From the IMG/VR virus record IMGVR_UViG_3300035034_000730, positions 1 to 29,633 of that record: a DNA stretch of 29,633 nucleotides. The stretch is one strand, 5' to 3'. Made by a program: the position numbers and the translations under genes. Shown here piece after piece: positions 21,544 through 29,470 of the stretch. The notes beneath the pieces are model-generated. The model was not told the DNA's origin, made no database searches, and saw nothing but the letters and a program-made list of their open reading frames with translations. This DNA comes from a virus. Position 1 is the stretch's first letter, and each line of letters starts with the position of its first letter.

Positions 21544-22072
21544 ATACGTGAAGTTCCTTACCAGACATAAGATTGATGCTAACCAATTCCTTTTTATTTA
21601 TTTATTGTACAAGAAAGAGTGGAAGAATATACAGAGACTCCGGGATGCAGATAATTTATTATTTGATCCGGAGGATCTTCAATATCTGGAAAATATAGGT
21701 ATGATTCAGGACATGAATAAAGTCGGAGAGCATTACGCAGACATGTATATCGTGACTGACAAAATAGTATCTGATTTATTTATGGATACTGACATAGCGG
21801 CAGAGGAATTCTTTGAAGAATTCCCTCCATTTATGTATATTAATGGTCAGAAAGCCCCTATCAGGGGCGTACCGAAAGACCTGTTTCTCAAAAAGTATCT
21901 AAAATACATACGTAGGAATCCTAATGTACATCGCAAGATAATGAAAGCTATGCATGAGCAGCGAGAATCTGGTGCTATTAAGATGAGAATAGATAATTGG
22001 GTATTTAGTGAAATGTGGAAACTTGATGATGCTCAGGAAACAGGGACTAGTTATGGCAGTAGAGAAGTTTAA
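21524..22072 (+). CDS. Possible replication loader or winged-helix protein, 182 aa
   Basis: Start at ATG 21524 (MIVDVTEYVKFLTRHKID). The N-terminal 80 residues read like a winged helix: DANQFLFIYLLYKKEWKNI, then FDPEDLQYLENIGMIQD, then YIVTDKIVSDLF. The C-terminal half is basic and helical (KKYLKYIRRNPNVHRKIMKAM). The position directly before a DnaB-type helicase and after SF2 helicase fits a helicase loader or initiator-like protein, the role of DnaD/gp59-type proteins; this is inference, no AAA+ motif is present. It overlaps the helicase start by 20 bases. Confidence 0.6.
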   Translation: MIVDVTEYVKFLTRHKIDANQFLFIYLLYKKEWKNIQRLRDADNLLFDPEDLQYLENIGMIQDMNKVGEHYADMYIVTDKIVSDLFMDTDIAAEEFFEEFPPFMYINGQKAPIRGVPKDLFLKKYLKYIRRNPNVHRKIMKAMHEQRESGAIKMRIDNWVFSEMWKLDDAQETGTSYGSREV

Positions 22073-22994
22073 TGGGTTACCTCTCATCTCATCGGATACA
22101 GCAGCTAAACGTGCTAAAGAGCATTTGGATGATCATGAATTTAAAGGTGTTATCTGCCGGTGGCCTAAGATAAATGAAATCCTTAATGGTGGTTTTAGAT
22201 ATGAGAGAGTATTTATGCTTGCTGGTATGTCTGGTAGTGGTAAGAGTTATTTCCTGAATGTATTACTGGAGGATTTTACGGATATCAAATTGAATCCTAA
22301 ATCTCCTAAGATTTTGCATTTCAGTTTTGAGATGATGTCTTACATAGAGGCATTGAGACACGTTGGCAGGCAAGCTCAAGTATCTTACAGTGAGATGGTG
22401 AGTCCTGACAATGCACTGAATGATACACTTAAGGATCAACTGAAGGTATTACTCGACAAGTATGGTGAGTTACCAATCTATATTGTGGAAACTGCCGGCA
22501 ATCTTGATCAGATGTGGGACACCATGGAGGAGTTTAAGAAATCATTCCCGGACGACGATGTGATTGTCTCTGTTGATCACACCCTGCTTGCAAGACATAA
22601 GCGGGAACGTGATGACATTGAATTGCTTGCCAACATGGGTAAGATGTGTATGAGTGGTAAGAAAGAATTCGGCTACATGTATATACTACTCAATCAATTG
22701 AATGATAAGATCGAGGACCCTAATAGACTATCTGATAAACGGTTTCACTTCCCTACTAAGAGAGATATTCATGGATCTAAACAGGTTTACTGGGCATGTG
22801 ATGGTGTATGTGTTATACATCGGCCAGAAATGCTCAATATCTCTAAGTATGGAACTGCGCCAAATCCGGATAGAACATTAGGATGGTATACCGATGGCTT
22901 GTTAGCTTGTCACTGGTTAAAGATCCGAGAGGGTGTACCTGGTATTATAAGGATGCGAGAGCGTCTGAATTTTGGAACATTAGAACAATGGTAA
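22053..22994 (+). CDS. DnaB-type replicative helicase (RecA fold), 313 aa
   Basis: From ATG 22053 (MAVEKFNGLPL) the protein is a single RecA-like SF4 domain. Walker A is GMSGSGKS (58-65), the catalytic Glu lies in FSFEM (90-94), Walker B is VIVSVDH (170-176), H3 is LLNQLN (212-217), and the H4 region is KQVYWACDGVCVIHR (243-257). It lacks the N-terminal primase-binding domain of bacterial DnaB, so it must contact primase or loader differently. It should unwind the fork ahead of the polymerase. The gene is directly followed by the P-loop ATPase (TAA then ATG with no gap). Confidence 0.9.
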   Translation: MAVEKFNGLPLISSDTAAKRAKEHLDDHEFKGVICRWPKINEILNGGFRYERVFMLAGMSGSGKSYFLNVLLEDFTDIKLNPKSPKILHFSFEMMSYIEALRHVGRQAQVSYSEMVSPDNALNDTLKDQLKVLLDKYGELPIYIVETAGNLDQMWDTMEEFKKSFPDDDVIVSVDHTLLARHKRERDDIELLANMGKMCMSGKKEFGYMYILLNQLNDKIEDPNRLSDKRFHFPTKRDIHGSKQVYWACDGVCVIHRPEMLNISKYGTAPNPDRTLGWYTDGLLACHWLKIREGVPGIIRMRERLNFGTLEQW

Positions 22995-23696
22995 ATGGCT
23001 AAGAGTAAATTTGAATGTGTCGTACTGGATACTATAAACCAGATTCAGAATGACCTGTATATTGATCTGTTAGAACAAAAGGGAAAGGCAACCTATGACG
23101 ACTGGAAAGACTATGGAGTTGAGATATTACAACTACTCCATTTCATCAAAAAGACCGGAGCAGTACCAGTTTTGGTACTCGGTTACGAAGGGTCTGGGAA
23201 GACTATGGGAGCAGATAGACTCAACCCCAGTACTACCTTATACATCAACGCTGATAAGAAGCCCCTGGTACTGTCTAACAGAGACAAGTATATCCGTGGA
23301 GAGAATTATGCTGAACCAACCACATACGCAGACGTAAAGGGGTTAATTCAGTTGGCTAATGAGAGTAAGGGGAGTCACCCACTCATTATATTTATAATGG
23401 GGCATATTGAGACGTACCGTGGTACAGAGGGAGAGATACGTGAGCGATTGAAAGTCTTGGGTAAGATGGCTACCAAGTTAAATATTGAAGGCTCAGTAGT
23501 ACATTGTTATTACACTCAGATTAACTCTGGTGAAGAAGATCCAGCAAATCATTACCGATTAACCACTGCGAATTCAGGTTATAATACTGCCCGTGCACCT
23601 TACGGGTATTTCGAAGAATATACTATCCCGAACAATCTTCAAACCGTATTGGAGAAGATTAAGAAGGATGAGTTTTTTGTTAACAATCAAAATTAG
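22995..23696 (+). CDS. P-loop ATPase, Sak4/RecA-like with permuted motif order, 233 aa
   Basis: A perfect Walker A is at residues 63-70 (GYEGSGKT), followed by LYINADKKP (82-90) and a hydrophobic strand ending IFIMGH (132-137). The acidic strand expected for Walker B, VVLDTINQIQ (9-18), lies before Walker A instead of after it, followed by DDWKDYGVEILQLL. In Sak4-type phage ATPases (the AAA_24 nucleotide-binding family) the order is Walker A, then the VVID strand, then the strand ending in H. So this looks like a circular permutation. Sak4-like proteins assist annealing and recombination with SSB. The ATG directly abuts the helicase stop. It is probably a replication/recombination accessory; the family call is inference. 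Confidence 0.75.
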   Translation: MAKSKFECVVLDTINQIQNDLYIDLLEQKGKATYDDWKDYGVEILQLLHFIKKTGAVPVLVLGYEGSGKTMGADRLNPSTTLYINADKKPLVLSNRDKYIRGENYAEPTTYADVKGLIQLANESKGSHPLIIFIMGHIETYRGTEGEIRERLKVLGKMATKLNIEGSVVHCYYTQINSGEEDPANHYRLTTANSGYNTARAPYGYFEEYTIPNNLQTVLEKIKKDEFFVNNQN

Positions 23697-23704
23697 ATTG
23701 ATTT

Positions 23705-24133
23705 ATGGCTCTTTTAAGATTGGGTAACACCCGGACCTCTCAGAATGATGATGGTCAACCACGAATTGAGGTAAAGAAAAACAACCTCAAAATGAGCGTA
23801 GCAGCAGTGCTCGCATTAGGAGCAGTTAACGGTGAGTCTAACATAGACGTAGCTGTTGACTCGGATACAGGAGAGGCATATGTTGCTCTTATTCCTGCAG
23901 CTGAGGAGGGAAAGCCACAGAAAGGAAGAAAGCTTTCCGATACCGGCTATTTAAATGGTCAGGCTATTCACAGCCAGCTTGAGGATAAGGCTGAATCTTT
24001 TATTATAGACATGAAAGACAATCAGGAATCCTTTGGCCATACTTGGTACAAGTTGATACCTGAAGTTCCAGAGACTGAGGAAGCTTCGGATAAGTCTTCC
24101 AAGAAAGGTAAGACAGCAGCTGTAACGGCTTAA
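23705..24133 (+). CDS. Hypothetical protein, 142 aa
   Basis: The protein begins MALLRLGNTRTSQNDDGQPR, then VKKNNLKMSVAAVLALGAVN and beta strands (NIDVAVDSDTGEAYVALIP), and ends in a low-complexity acidic then Lys-rich tail (ETEEASDKSSKKGKTAAV). It sits between the ATPase and the 215-residue protein, both likely concerned with single-stranded DNA. The disordered tail could bind protein partners, as SSB tails do. The family is unknown. It begins eight bases after the ATPase stop. Confidence 0.62.
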   Translation: MALLRLGNTRTSQNDDGQPRIEVKKNNLKMSVAAVLALGAVNGESNIDVAVDSDTGEAYVALIPAAEEGKPQKGRKLSDTGYLNGQAIHSQLEDKAESFIIDMKDNQESFGHTWYKLIPEVPETEEASDKSSKKGKTAAVTA

Positions 24134-24161
24134 TTACAAACCTATAAAAAGACAATAGTCT

Positions 24162-24809
24162 ATGAGTAGTTTTAAGATTAGTAAGGATACCAGGAAGGGG
24201 ACAGATGTAGTCCCCATTCCTACAGGTAAACAGGAGGGTATTGTATTAGATAGTGTGGTATTTGAACCGCTTTCTGATGGCAACCCCAAGGAAGTATTAC
24301 GGTACAAGTTTAAAGATGATAAGGATCGCATCTTTACACATACCGAATTTGAACCTGATTACGAGTTTATCGAGAAGAAAAACAAGGATAAACCTCGTAC
24401 ATTCTCTCGTGGCCCTCGCAAGGGTGAGGCTATGACTGCCCAGGAACAGTTTGATACTGAGGTAGATGAGATGATGGTTCGTATTAAGCACATTGCTACC
24501 AAGTACATGCCTGAGGATAAGGTAAAGGTTGATAGCAAGAACTGGAACGAGTTCGGTAAGAAGGTAGAGAAGTTGTTTGATGGGATTGATACCCTTGCAC
24601 AGACAATGCGTCTACTGATCGTGTACAAGTACAATAGTACGTACACGGAGTTTCCGAGTTATCCTAATTTCATCGAACCAGATAGTATTGCGGAGGACAG
24701 TAGTACTATACGTATTACTAAGTTCCACAACCTCAAGTCTCTGGAAGATCAGGCAGCAGCAGCAGTTGATGCCCAGGATGCACCGGATCCTAAGAAGGTG
24801 AAATGGTAA
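24162..24809 (+). CDS. Possible single-strand DNA-binding or recombination protein, 215 aa
   Basis: The first 70 residues are beta-rich (EGIVLDSVVFEPLSDG, VLRYKFKDDKDRIFTHTEFE) and could form an OB-type barrel. A basic linker (KKNKDKPRTFSRGPRKG) follows, then a long helical section and a second beta part (IVYKYNSTYTEF). The C-terminus is Ala/Asp-rich and ends PKKVKW, not the DDDIPF of bacterial SSB. Position between the Sak4-like ATPase and primase fits a phage SSB or annealing partner. This is inference from layout; no named family is confirmed. Confidence 0.6.
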   Translation: MSSFKISKDTRKGTDVVPIPTGKQEGIVLDSVVFEPLSDGNPKEVLRYKFKDDKDRIFTHTEFEPDYEFIEKKNKDKPRTFSRGPRKGEAMTAQEQFDTEVDEMMVRIKHIATKYMPEDKVKVDSKNWNEFGKKVEKLFDGIDTLAQTMRLLIVYKYNSTYTEFPSYPNFIEPDSIAEDSSTIRITKFHNLKSLEDQAAAAVDAQDAPDPKKVKW

Positions 24810-24903
24810 TGGCCCTCTAGCCTATGTAATTAGACGTATGCAAGGGCTCACATTGCATTTGTAGTCTGTTTTCAGAATTTGGCAGATCGGAAATTACATT
24901 TTT
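24810..24903 (+). other. Gap before primase, possible weak promoter
   Basis: This 94-base spacer is the longest in the right arm. It contains GGCCCT and AGGGCT as distant inverted arms, and TTTG at 24859-24862 followed 16 bases later by AATTTG. The second box lacks the leading TA of TAnnTTTG. It may hold a promoter for the primase/rII part of the operon, but the evidence is thin. Confidence 0.35.
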
Positions 24904-25890
24904 ATGCTAAACATAAAGCCATCATTAAACAAAACTCTAATACTGGATACTGTATCTGAGGAAGAGTTATTTTATTATTACACAGGACAACGAGTAGTTT
25001 ACGATACCAATATACAATCCCCACTACGGCATGATAAAAAGCCCACGTGTAGGATTTATCCAAAGTTTAATGGTACAGGTATATGGATGGTTGACTTCTC
25101 TGGCGCCTTTTCCGGTGATGCATTTGACATCATACGGCAGTTACACCCTGGTATTACATCTTTCTACCAGCTATTATGCTTGATTGCATATGACCTGGAT
25201 ATACCACATGATAGAGAGGGATATTGGGGTGGTGATTCATTTAGGAATCCACATCTACCATCCGATGGTAAAGTAATAGATCGACCATCGGCCAGTAAAG
25301 AAAAGAAAGGTATTAGTGTTGTAAGGAGACACTGGGTAGAGTCCGATAAGGACTACTGGGCACCTTACCATATTAGTTTAGATACACTGGAGGAGTATTG
25401 TGTAGTACCAGTACGATGTGTGTTTATTGATAACAACATAGTGTATGGTTATAGAATAGTTGATAAGTGCTATGGATATTACTATGGAGATAATGAGTGG
25501 AAACTCTACTATCCTCTTAGAGATGTTAATCGATTTCTGGGAAATAGTACTAAACTCCAGGGCTATGAACAGCTTCCCGGGAGAGGGCCGTTACTTATAG
25601 TTACCAAAGCATTAAAGGATGTGATGTCATTCAGGGAATTAAGAATACCTGCAGTAGCTCCACAGGCAGAGGGACATGATATCAACCACCTCGATGAGTT
25701 AAAAGAGCGATTTGACCAGATAGTTACCTGGTATGATCCAGATGCAGCAGGCCGTAGAGCTACTAAGAAAGCTAAGAAATTAGGACTACAATCCATTACC
25801 ATAGAGGATGGTAGTGCGAAAGACCCTGCTGAGCTCGGTATGAAATATGGACTGAGTGCTATTACAGAATATTTAAAACCTTATATCTAA
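24904..25890 (+). CDS. DnaG-like primase with degenerate zinc and Toprim motifs, 328 aa
   Basis: The N-terminal part follows the CHC2 primase pattern: SPLRHDKKPTCRIY (39-52) matches the usual CPFHxDKxPS segment, and FSGAFSGDAFDIIR (65-78) matches the G-GDxFDF end, but the zinc Cys/His residues are mostly absent. The Toprim part has LLIVTKALKDVMSF (230-243) where a catalytic primase has VEGxxD, and WYDPDAAGRRAT (276-287) for the DxD motif. The first Glu is replaced by Thr/Lys while both later Asp residues remain. So it may be a variant active primase or a changed Toprim protein. It should lay RNA primers for the polymerase and helicase encoded just upstream. Confidence 0.82.
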   Translation: MLNIKPSLNKTLILDTVSEEELFYYYTGQRVVYDTNIQSPLRHDKKPTCRIYPKFNGTGIWMVDFSGAFSGDAFDIIRQLHPGITSFYQLLCLIAYDLDIPHDREGYWGGDSFRNPHLPSDGKVIDRPSASKEKKGISVVRRHWVESDKDYWAPYHISLDTLEEYCVVPVRCVFIDNNIVYGYRIVDKCYGYYYGDNEWKLYYPLRDVNRFLGNSTKLQGYEQLPGRGPLLIVTKALKDVMSFRELRIPAVAPQAEGHDINHLDELKERFDQIVTWYDPDAAGRRATKKAKKLGLQSITIEDGSAKDPAELGMKYGLSAITEYLKPYI

Positions 25891-26132
25891 TGGTAGTGAG
25901 ACATTTCTTGCTCGGAAATCAGTTTGTTGAGTACTACAAACACCAACGAGCATTTGGATTAATAACTGAATTCAATCTAGGACATAATCCCATACTTGTA
26001 AAACAATATCGTACTGAAGAGGAGATGATTGCCTTTACACAAGGACTCAATCTTTGTAAGGATGTTAGTGATTTTGTTGAAGTGGATAAGTCTGATTTTG
26101 AGTACATAGAAAACCAACTAGATGAAACTTAA
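25890..26132 (+). CDS. Hypothetical protein, 80 aa
   Basis: The ATG shares one base with the primase stop (TAATG), and its own end overlaps the rIIA-like gene by 11 bases, so it is coupled to both. The protein is acidic at the C-terminus (EVDKSDFEYIENQLDE) with a beta/helix N-terminal half (HFLLGNQFVEYYKHQRAFG). No motif is recognised. It may be a partner of the primase or of rIIA, by location only. Confidence 0.58.
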   Translation: MVVRHFLLGNQFVEYYKHQRAFGLITEFNLGHNPILVKQYRTEEEMIAFTQGLNLCKDVSDFVEVDKSDFEYIENQLDET

Positions 26133-28233
26133 AGAACAGATAGAACTGGTCAGGGAAGGTGATAATTTCTCCGGAGTTGACTTTGATGTAAACCCAGATG
26201 ACATCGGTCGTATGCTTAAGGCATTTTCTGACGGTATTTATTCTAACAAGATAGGTTCTATGATTCGTGAGATTGCTAGTAATGCAGTCGATGCGAATAT
26301 AGAATCAGGCAATGATAATCACCCTATTATATTATCACTACTCGGTACGTATGACAACCGGGTATTAGAGATAAAGGATGTTGGTCCAGGTATGACACGA
26401 GAGTTTATTCAACGTATTTACACTCGTTACTGGGCTTCAACTAAACGAGAGAGCAATAAATATATTGGTGCATTTGGTATAGGTTCTAAGTCCCCTCTCT
26501 CTTACACGAATAGGTTTGAGTGTATAACTTGCGTAAATGGTACTGAATATCACTACCTTATACATAAGGGAGAAAAGGTACCCAGACTTGAGTGCATAAA
26601 TGAAGCTCCTACAACAGAGCCTAATGGTACCAGGATACGAATCCCTATTAAGAGTTACGATGTAGCGTCTGTACAGAAGGAGGCAATTAATCAACTTGCC
26701 TATTTTGATAACGTGTATTTTGAAGGATTACAAATAAGTAATGACTTCAAATTCTACAAGGAGAGTAAGTACATTATCCGTAGTCCGTCAGCGTATAATG
26801 ATGTACATATAGTGCTCGGACGTGTAAGTTATCCTATTGACTGGATAGCATTGGGTGAAGAGTCTGTTCAAATACCTGTAGGGTTGATCTTTGACATAGG
26901 TGAATTGACTGTTACTATTAACAGAGAACAGATTGAGTATACCAAGGTCAATAAGAAGAAGATACTCAAACGTTTGAAGGAAGTTATTGATGAACTCACA
27001 GTACAATATAGCTCTCAGTATCCTGTATGTGATACTTTAATAGAGTATATGGATCAGAAGGCTGAGATGGCAGGGGACTGGGCTATCAGTCCAGATATTA
27101 CTATTAATGTTTGGCGTCTGGGTATTTCATCCAAGCCTGCCCATACATTTAATTTTAACCCAGATGGTAGTGCTTCTTTTACGTGCTATGAAAGGCACCG
27201 GTACTTAAAACCAAATGGTACAGTTGTTAAAACAGGGCCTGAGGAATATCACCTCCGTGCTTTAGTATCTGCAGGTCGTAAAATCATAGTGAAGTCAGAG
27301 GGGACACGCTACAACAAGTTGACTAACATGTATATCCTGGATCATATGGATCAATCGTGGGTATGGGAAGATGCAGATATTTATCAAGCTGCTAATGATA
27401 CTAACTTACCAGAATATCAGAAGAATTATTATCTACGTAAGGATCAGGAACTTAAAGAGTGTGAGCCATATGTCGTTCACTATGAGGATATTGAACCTAC
27501 TACGACTTGGATAAATAATAGGTATCAGGAATTGCTGAGGAAATCGAGGGAGCGTTCTGCATTGCTAAAGCAGAATGGGTCTATAAATGTTATGCGGGGA
27601 TATATATCTGCGTATACGGACTACCAGTTCTCTTTATATTTCCGCAGGCAGTCACTTAATATCAAGGAGGTTATGAATAGTAAATACCACATTGTATATG
27701 GTACGCAGGAAAATAAAGAGGATTTTATATCCGTGGCTATGATCCTGTCTGGTGTTTATAGTATACGCACTTACTGGAGGTTCTACCTCGTATCTAAGGC
27801 CAATATGAAGTACCTCCAAAACACTCCTAATGCATCTTATTATACTGATTTTATGGACGGTAAACACAAATTATTCAGACGGCTGGCCACAGCATACTGG
27901 CTCCAAGATCAAAATCTGGAGCAGTACAATGTTGATCTAAATATAAGAGTTGCCAAAGTAGTATCTGAGCTTATTAAATTCCGTGATAACAATTCATGGG
28001 AATTAGATACAGCCTTGAAAGATGCTATAATGGTGCTTGCCGGGGAGAATGATTTGATTAGTCCGGTAGCAATAAGGGTTGTTGAACGTCTTAAGATCAC
28101 CAAGGAGAAGTATCCTCTTTATTTTTGTTTAAGGAGTAGTACATCGGAGGCAGCTATACGAGAGTATACATTTTTAAAAACAAAAAAACTACGAGAAAAT
28201 GGCGAAAGTACAATTTCAGCAGTTAAGGGATGA
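26122..28233 (+). CDS. rIIA-like: rIIA-like GHKL ATPase, 703 aa
   Basis: The N-terminus carries a full Bergerat ATP-binding fold: N-box E50, N54, D57 (REIASNAVDAN), G1 box DVGPG (86-90), and G2 box GAFGIGSKSPLS (116-127). This matches T4 rIIA and related GHKL proteins of Hsp90/MutL/gyrase type. The rest (about 580 residues) is mixed and lacks other recognised motifs. It is followed by an rIIB-like gene with a 35-base overlap, the pairing seen in T4. T4 rIIA/rIIB allow growth on lambda-lysogenic hosts by countering RexAB; here the target is unknown. The protein is probably cytoplasmic or membrane-associated. Confidence 0.88.
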   Translation: MKLKEQIELVREGDNFSGVDFDVNPDDIGRMLKAFSDGIYSNKIGSMIREIASNAVDANIESGNDNHPIILSLLGTYDNRVLEIKDVGPGMTREFIQRIYTRYWASTKRESNKYIGAFGIGSKSPLSYTNRFECITCVNGTEYHYLIHKGEKVPRLECINEAPTTEPNGTRIRIPIKSYDVASVQKEAINQLAYFDNVYFEGLQISNDFKFYKESKYIIRSPSAYNDVHIVLGRVSYPIDWIALGEESVQIPVGLIFDIGELTVTINREQIEYTKVNKKKILKRLKEVIDELTVQYSSQYPVCDTLIEYMDQKAEMAGDWAISPDITINVWRLGISSKPAHTFNFNPDGSASFTCYERHRYLKPNGTVVKTGPEEYHLRALVSAGRKIIVKSEGTRYNKLTNMYILDHMDQSWVWEDADIYQAANDTNLPEYQKNYYLRKDQELKECEPYVVHYEDIEPTTTWINNRYQELLRKSRERSALLKQNGSINVMRGYISAYTDYQFSLYFRRQSLNIKEVMNSKYHIVYGTQENKEDFISVAMILSGVYSIRTYWRFYLVSKANMKYLQNTPNASYYTDFMDGKHKLFRRLATAYWLQDQNLEQYNVDLNIRVAKVVSELIKFRDNNSWELDTALKDAIMVLAGENDLISPVAIRVVERLKITKEKYPLYFCLRSSTSEAAIREYTFLKTKKLRENGESTISAVKG

Positions 28234-29470
28234 TGATGAAGTAATATTCATCATCACTATTGACGGTAATGTCTATACCAGGGGATTTCCGGAAGACTTT
28301 GCATTAAAGGTTCGTGGACTTATAAATAAGGTACGATCTGATGATCCTCTGTATATGGATAAGCAACCACTGATTGAAGAATTACGTGGATACTTTGATA
28401 AGTCGATAAGACGTCCATTCCACGGAGATATAGTTCAGGATATGGATGGTACATTGTATTTAAAAGATACTAGTATACCTATCCCTGATGAGCTAAAGGA
28501 TCGTATCCTGTATTACATTGATGAGTTGATATCTATCGACTCATTGATTAACTTCTGGAAGCTATGTCTGCTTAATCCGGATGAACGTGCAAGAGAGGAT
28601 GTCTACAAGTTCACAGAGAAGCATAAACTTCCTATTACGGATCATGGATACTTCATTGCCTATAAATCTGTAGTTCCTAAGGAAGACCCGTTACTGAATG
28701 AGTTCATTGATAAGCAGAAAACTAAGGTTCCTGGCTCATTTGACCTCAATAGCATTTATGTTATAAAGGATAGAGTATCAGGAGTTTATGCACTTAGCTT
28801 CACCAATACGATTGCAAATGACAATCTGATGGGGTCTGACTACGATGTGGATGATGAGAGTTATAGTGAGGATGGGTTCCATGAAGAACCAGAGGAAGTA
28901 GAGGATAGTACTGTAGTAGGTTCACTCGGAGATCTTATCCAGCAACGTAACTCAGGTGATATTACATTTACTGATATTCACTCCCGGACGATGACCATCA
29001 AGACTGATACTGTAGTCCATATGGACAGGAAGCAGTGTGATTCAGATCCCAGGAAAGATTGTTCTTACGGTCTTCATATAGGTGGTGTCAATTATGTAAA
29101 CAGCTTCGGTGCAGGTATGAAAAGCCGTAGGGTATTATTATGCTTGATCAATCCAGCCAACACTGTAGCAGTACCATCATACAACGCTGATAAGATGCGG
29201 GTATGTGAGTATTATGTATATGGTGTTAGTGAAATGGAGGACGAGCGTATCAAACCTATTGAAACCAGTTACTTTGAGTCCGATTATAAGGACTACGAGG
29301 AGGCTATGATGGTGAAGAAGTTAGAGGAATTACGCCATCTTAATACAGATGCGCTGATTAGTGGTGTTGATATTGAGGTAGCTCAGTCTATCATTCGTTC
29401 ACGTATAACTCATCTTAATGATGATAATAGTAACAGTACCACGACCTCCTCGCAGGTTCCTGGTGTCTAA
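28199..29470 (+). CDS. rIIB-like: rIIB-like protein, 423 aa
   Basis: Characteristic rIIB segments are present: NFWKLCLLNPDERAREDVYK (118-137) and ITDHGYFIAYKSV (146-158), then CSYGLHIGG (288-296), as in T4 rIIB-type proteins. An acidic insert (YDVDDESYSEDGFHEEPEE, about 215-233) separates the halves. The start ATG lies 35 bases inside the rIIA-like gene, coupling the pair. The C-terminal tail is Ser/Thr/Asn-rich and overlaps the next gene by 53 bases. The pair is expected to act together in protecting the phage from host exclusion systems; this is known for T4 and inferred here. Confidence 0.88.
   Translation: MAKVQFQQLRDDDEVIFIITIDGNVYTRGFPEDFALKVRGLINKVRSDDPLYMDKQPLIEELRGYFDKSIRRPFHGDIVQDMDGTLYLKDTSIPIPDELKDRILYYIDELISIDSLINFWKLCLLNPDERAREDVYKFTEKHKLPITDHGYFIAYKSVVPKEDPLLNEFIDKQKTKVPGSFDLNSIYVIKDRVSGVYALSFTNTIANDNLMGSDYDVDDESYSEDGFHEEPEEVEDSTVVGSLGDLIQQRNSGDITFTDIHSRTMTIKTDTVVHMDRKQCDSDPRKDCSYGLHIGGVNYVNSFGAGMKSRRVLLCLINPANTVAVPSYNADKMRVCEYYVYGVSEMEDERIKPIETSYFESDYKDYEEAMMVKKLEELRHLNTDALISGVDIEVAQSIIRSRITHLNDDNSNSTTTSSQVPGV

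Noticed and set aside
21805-21868. Two hairpins, GGAATTCTT/AAGAATTCC and GCCCCT/AGGGGC
   Set aside because: Both are inside the 182-residue gene; the first simply encodes EEFFEEF. No sign of a function beyond coding.
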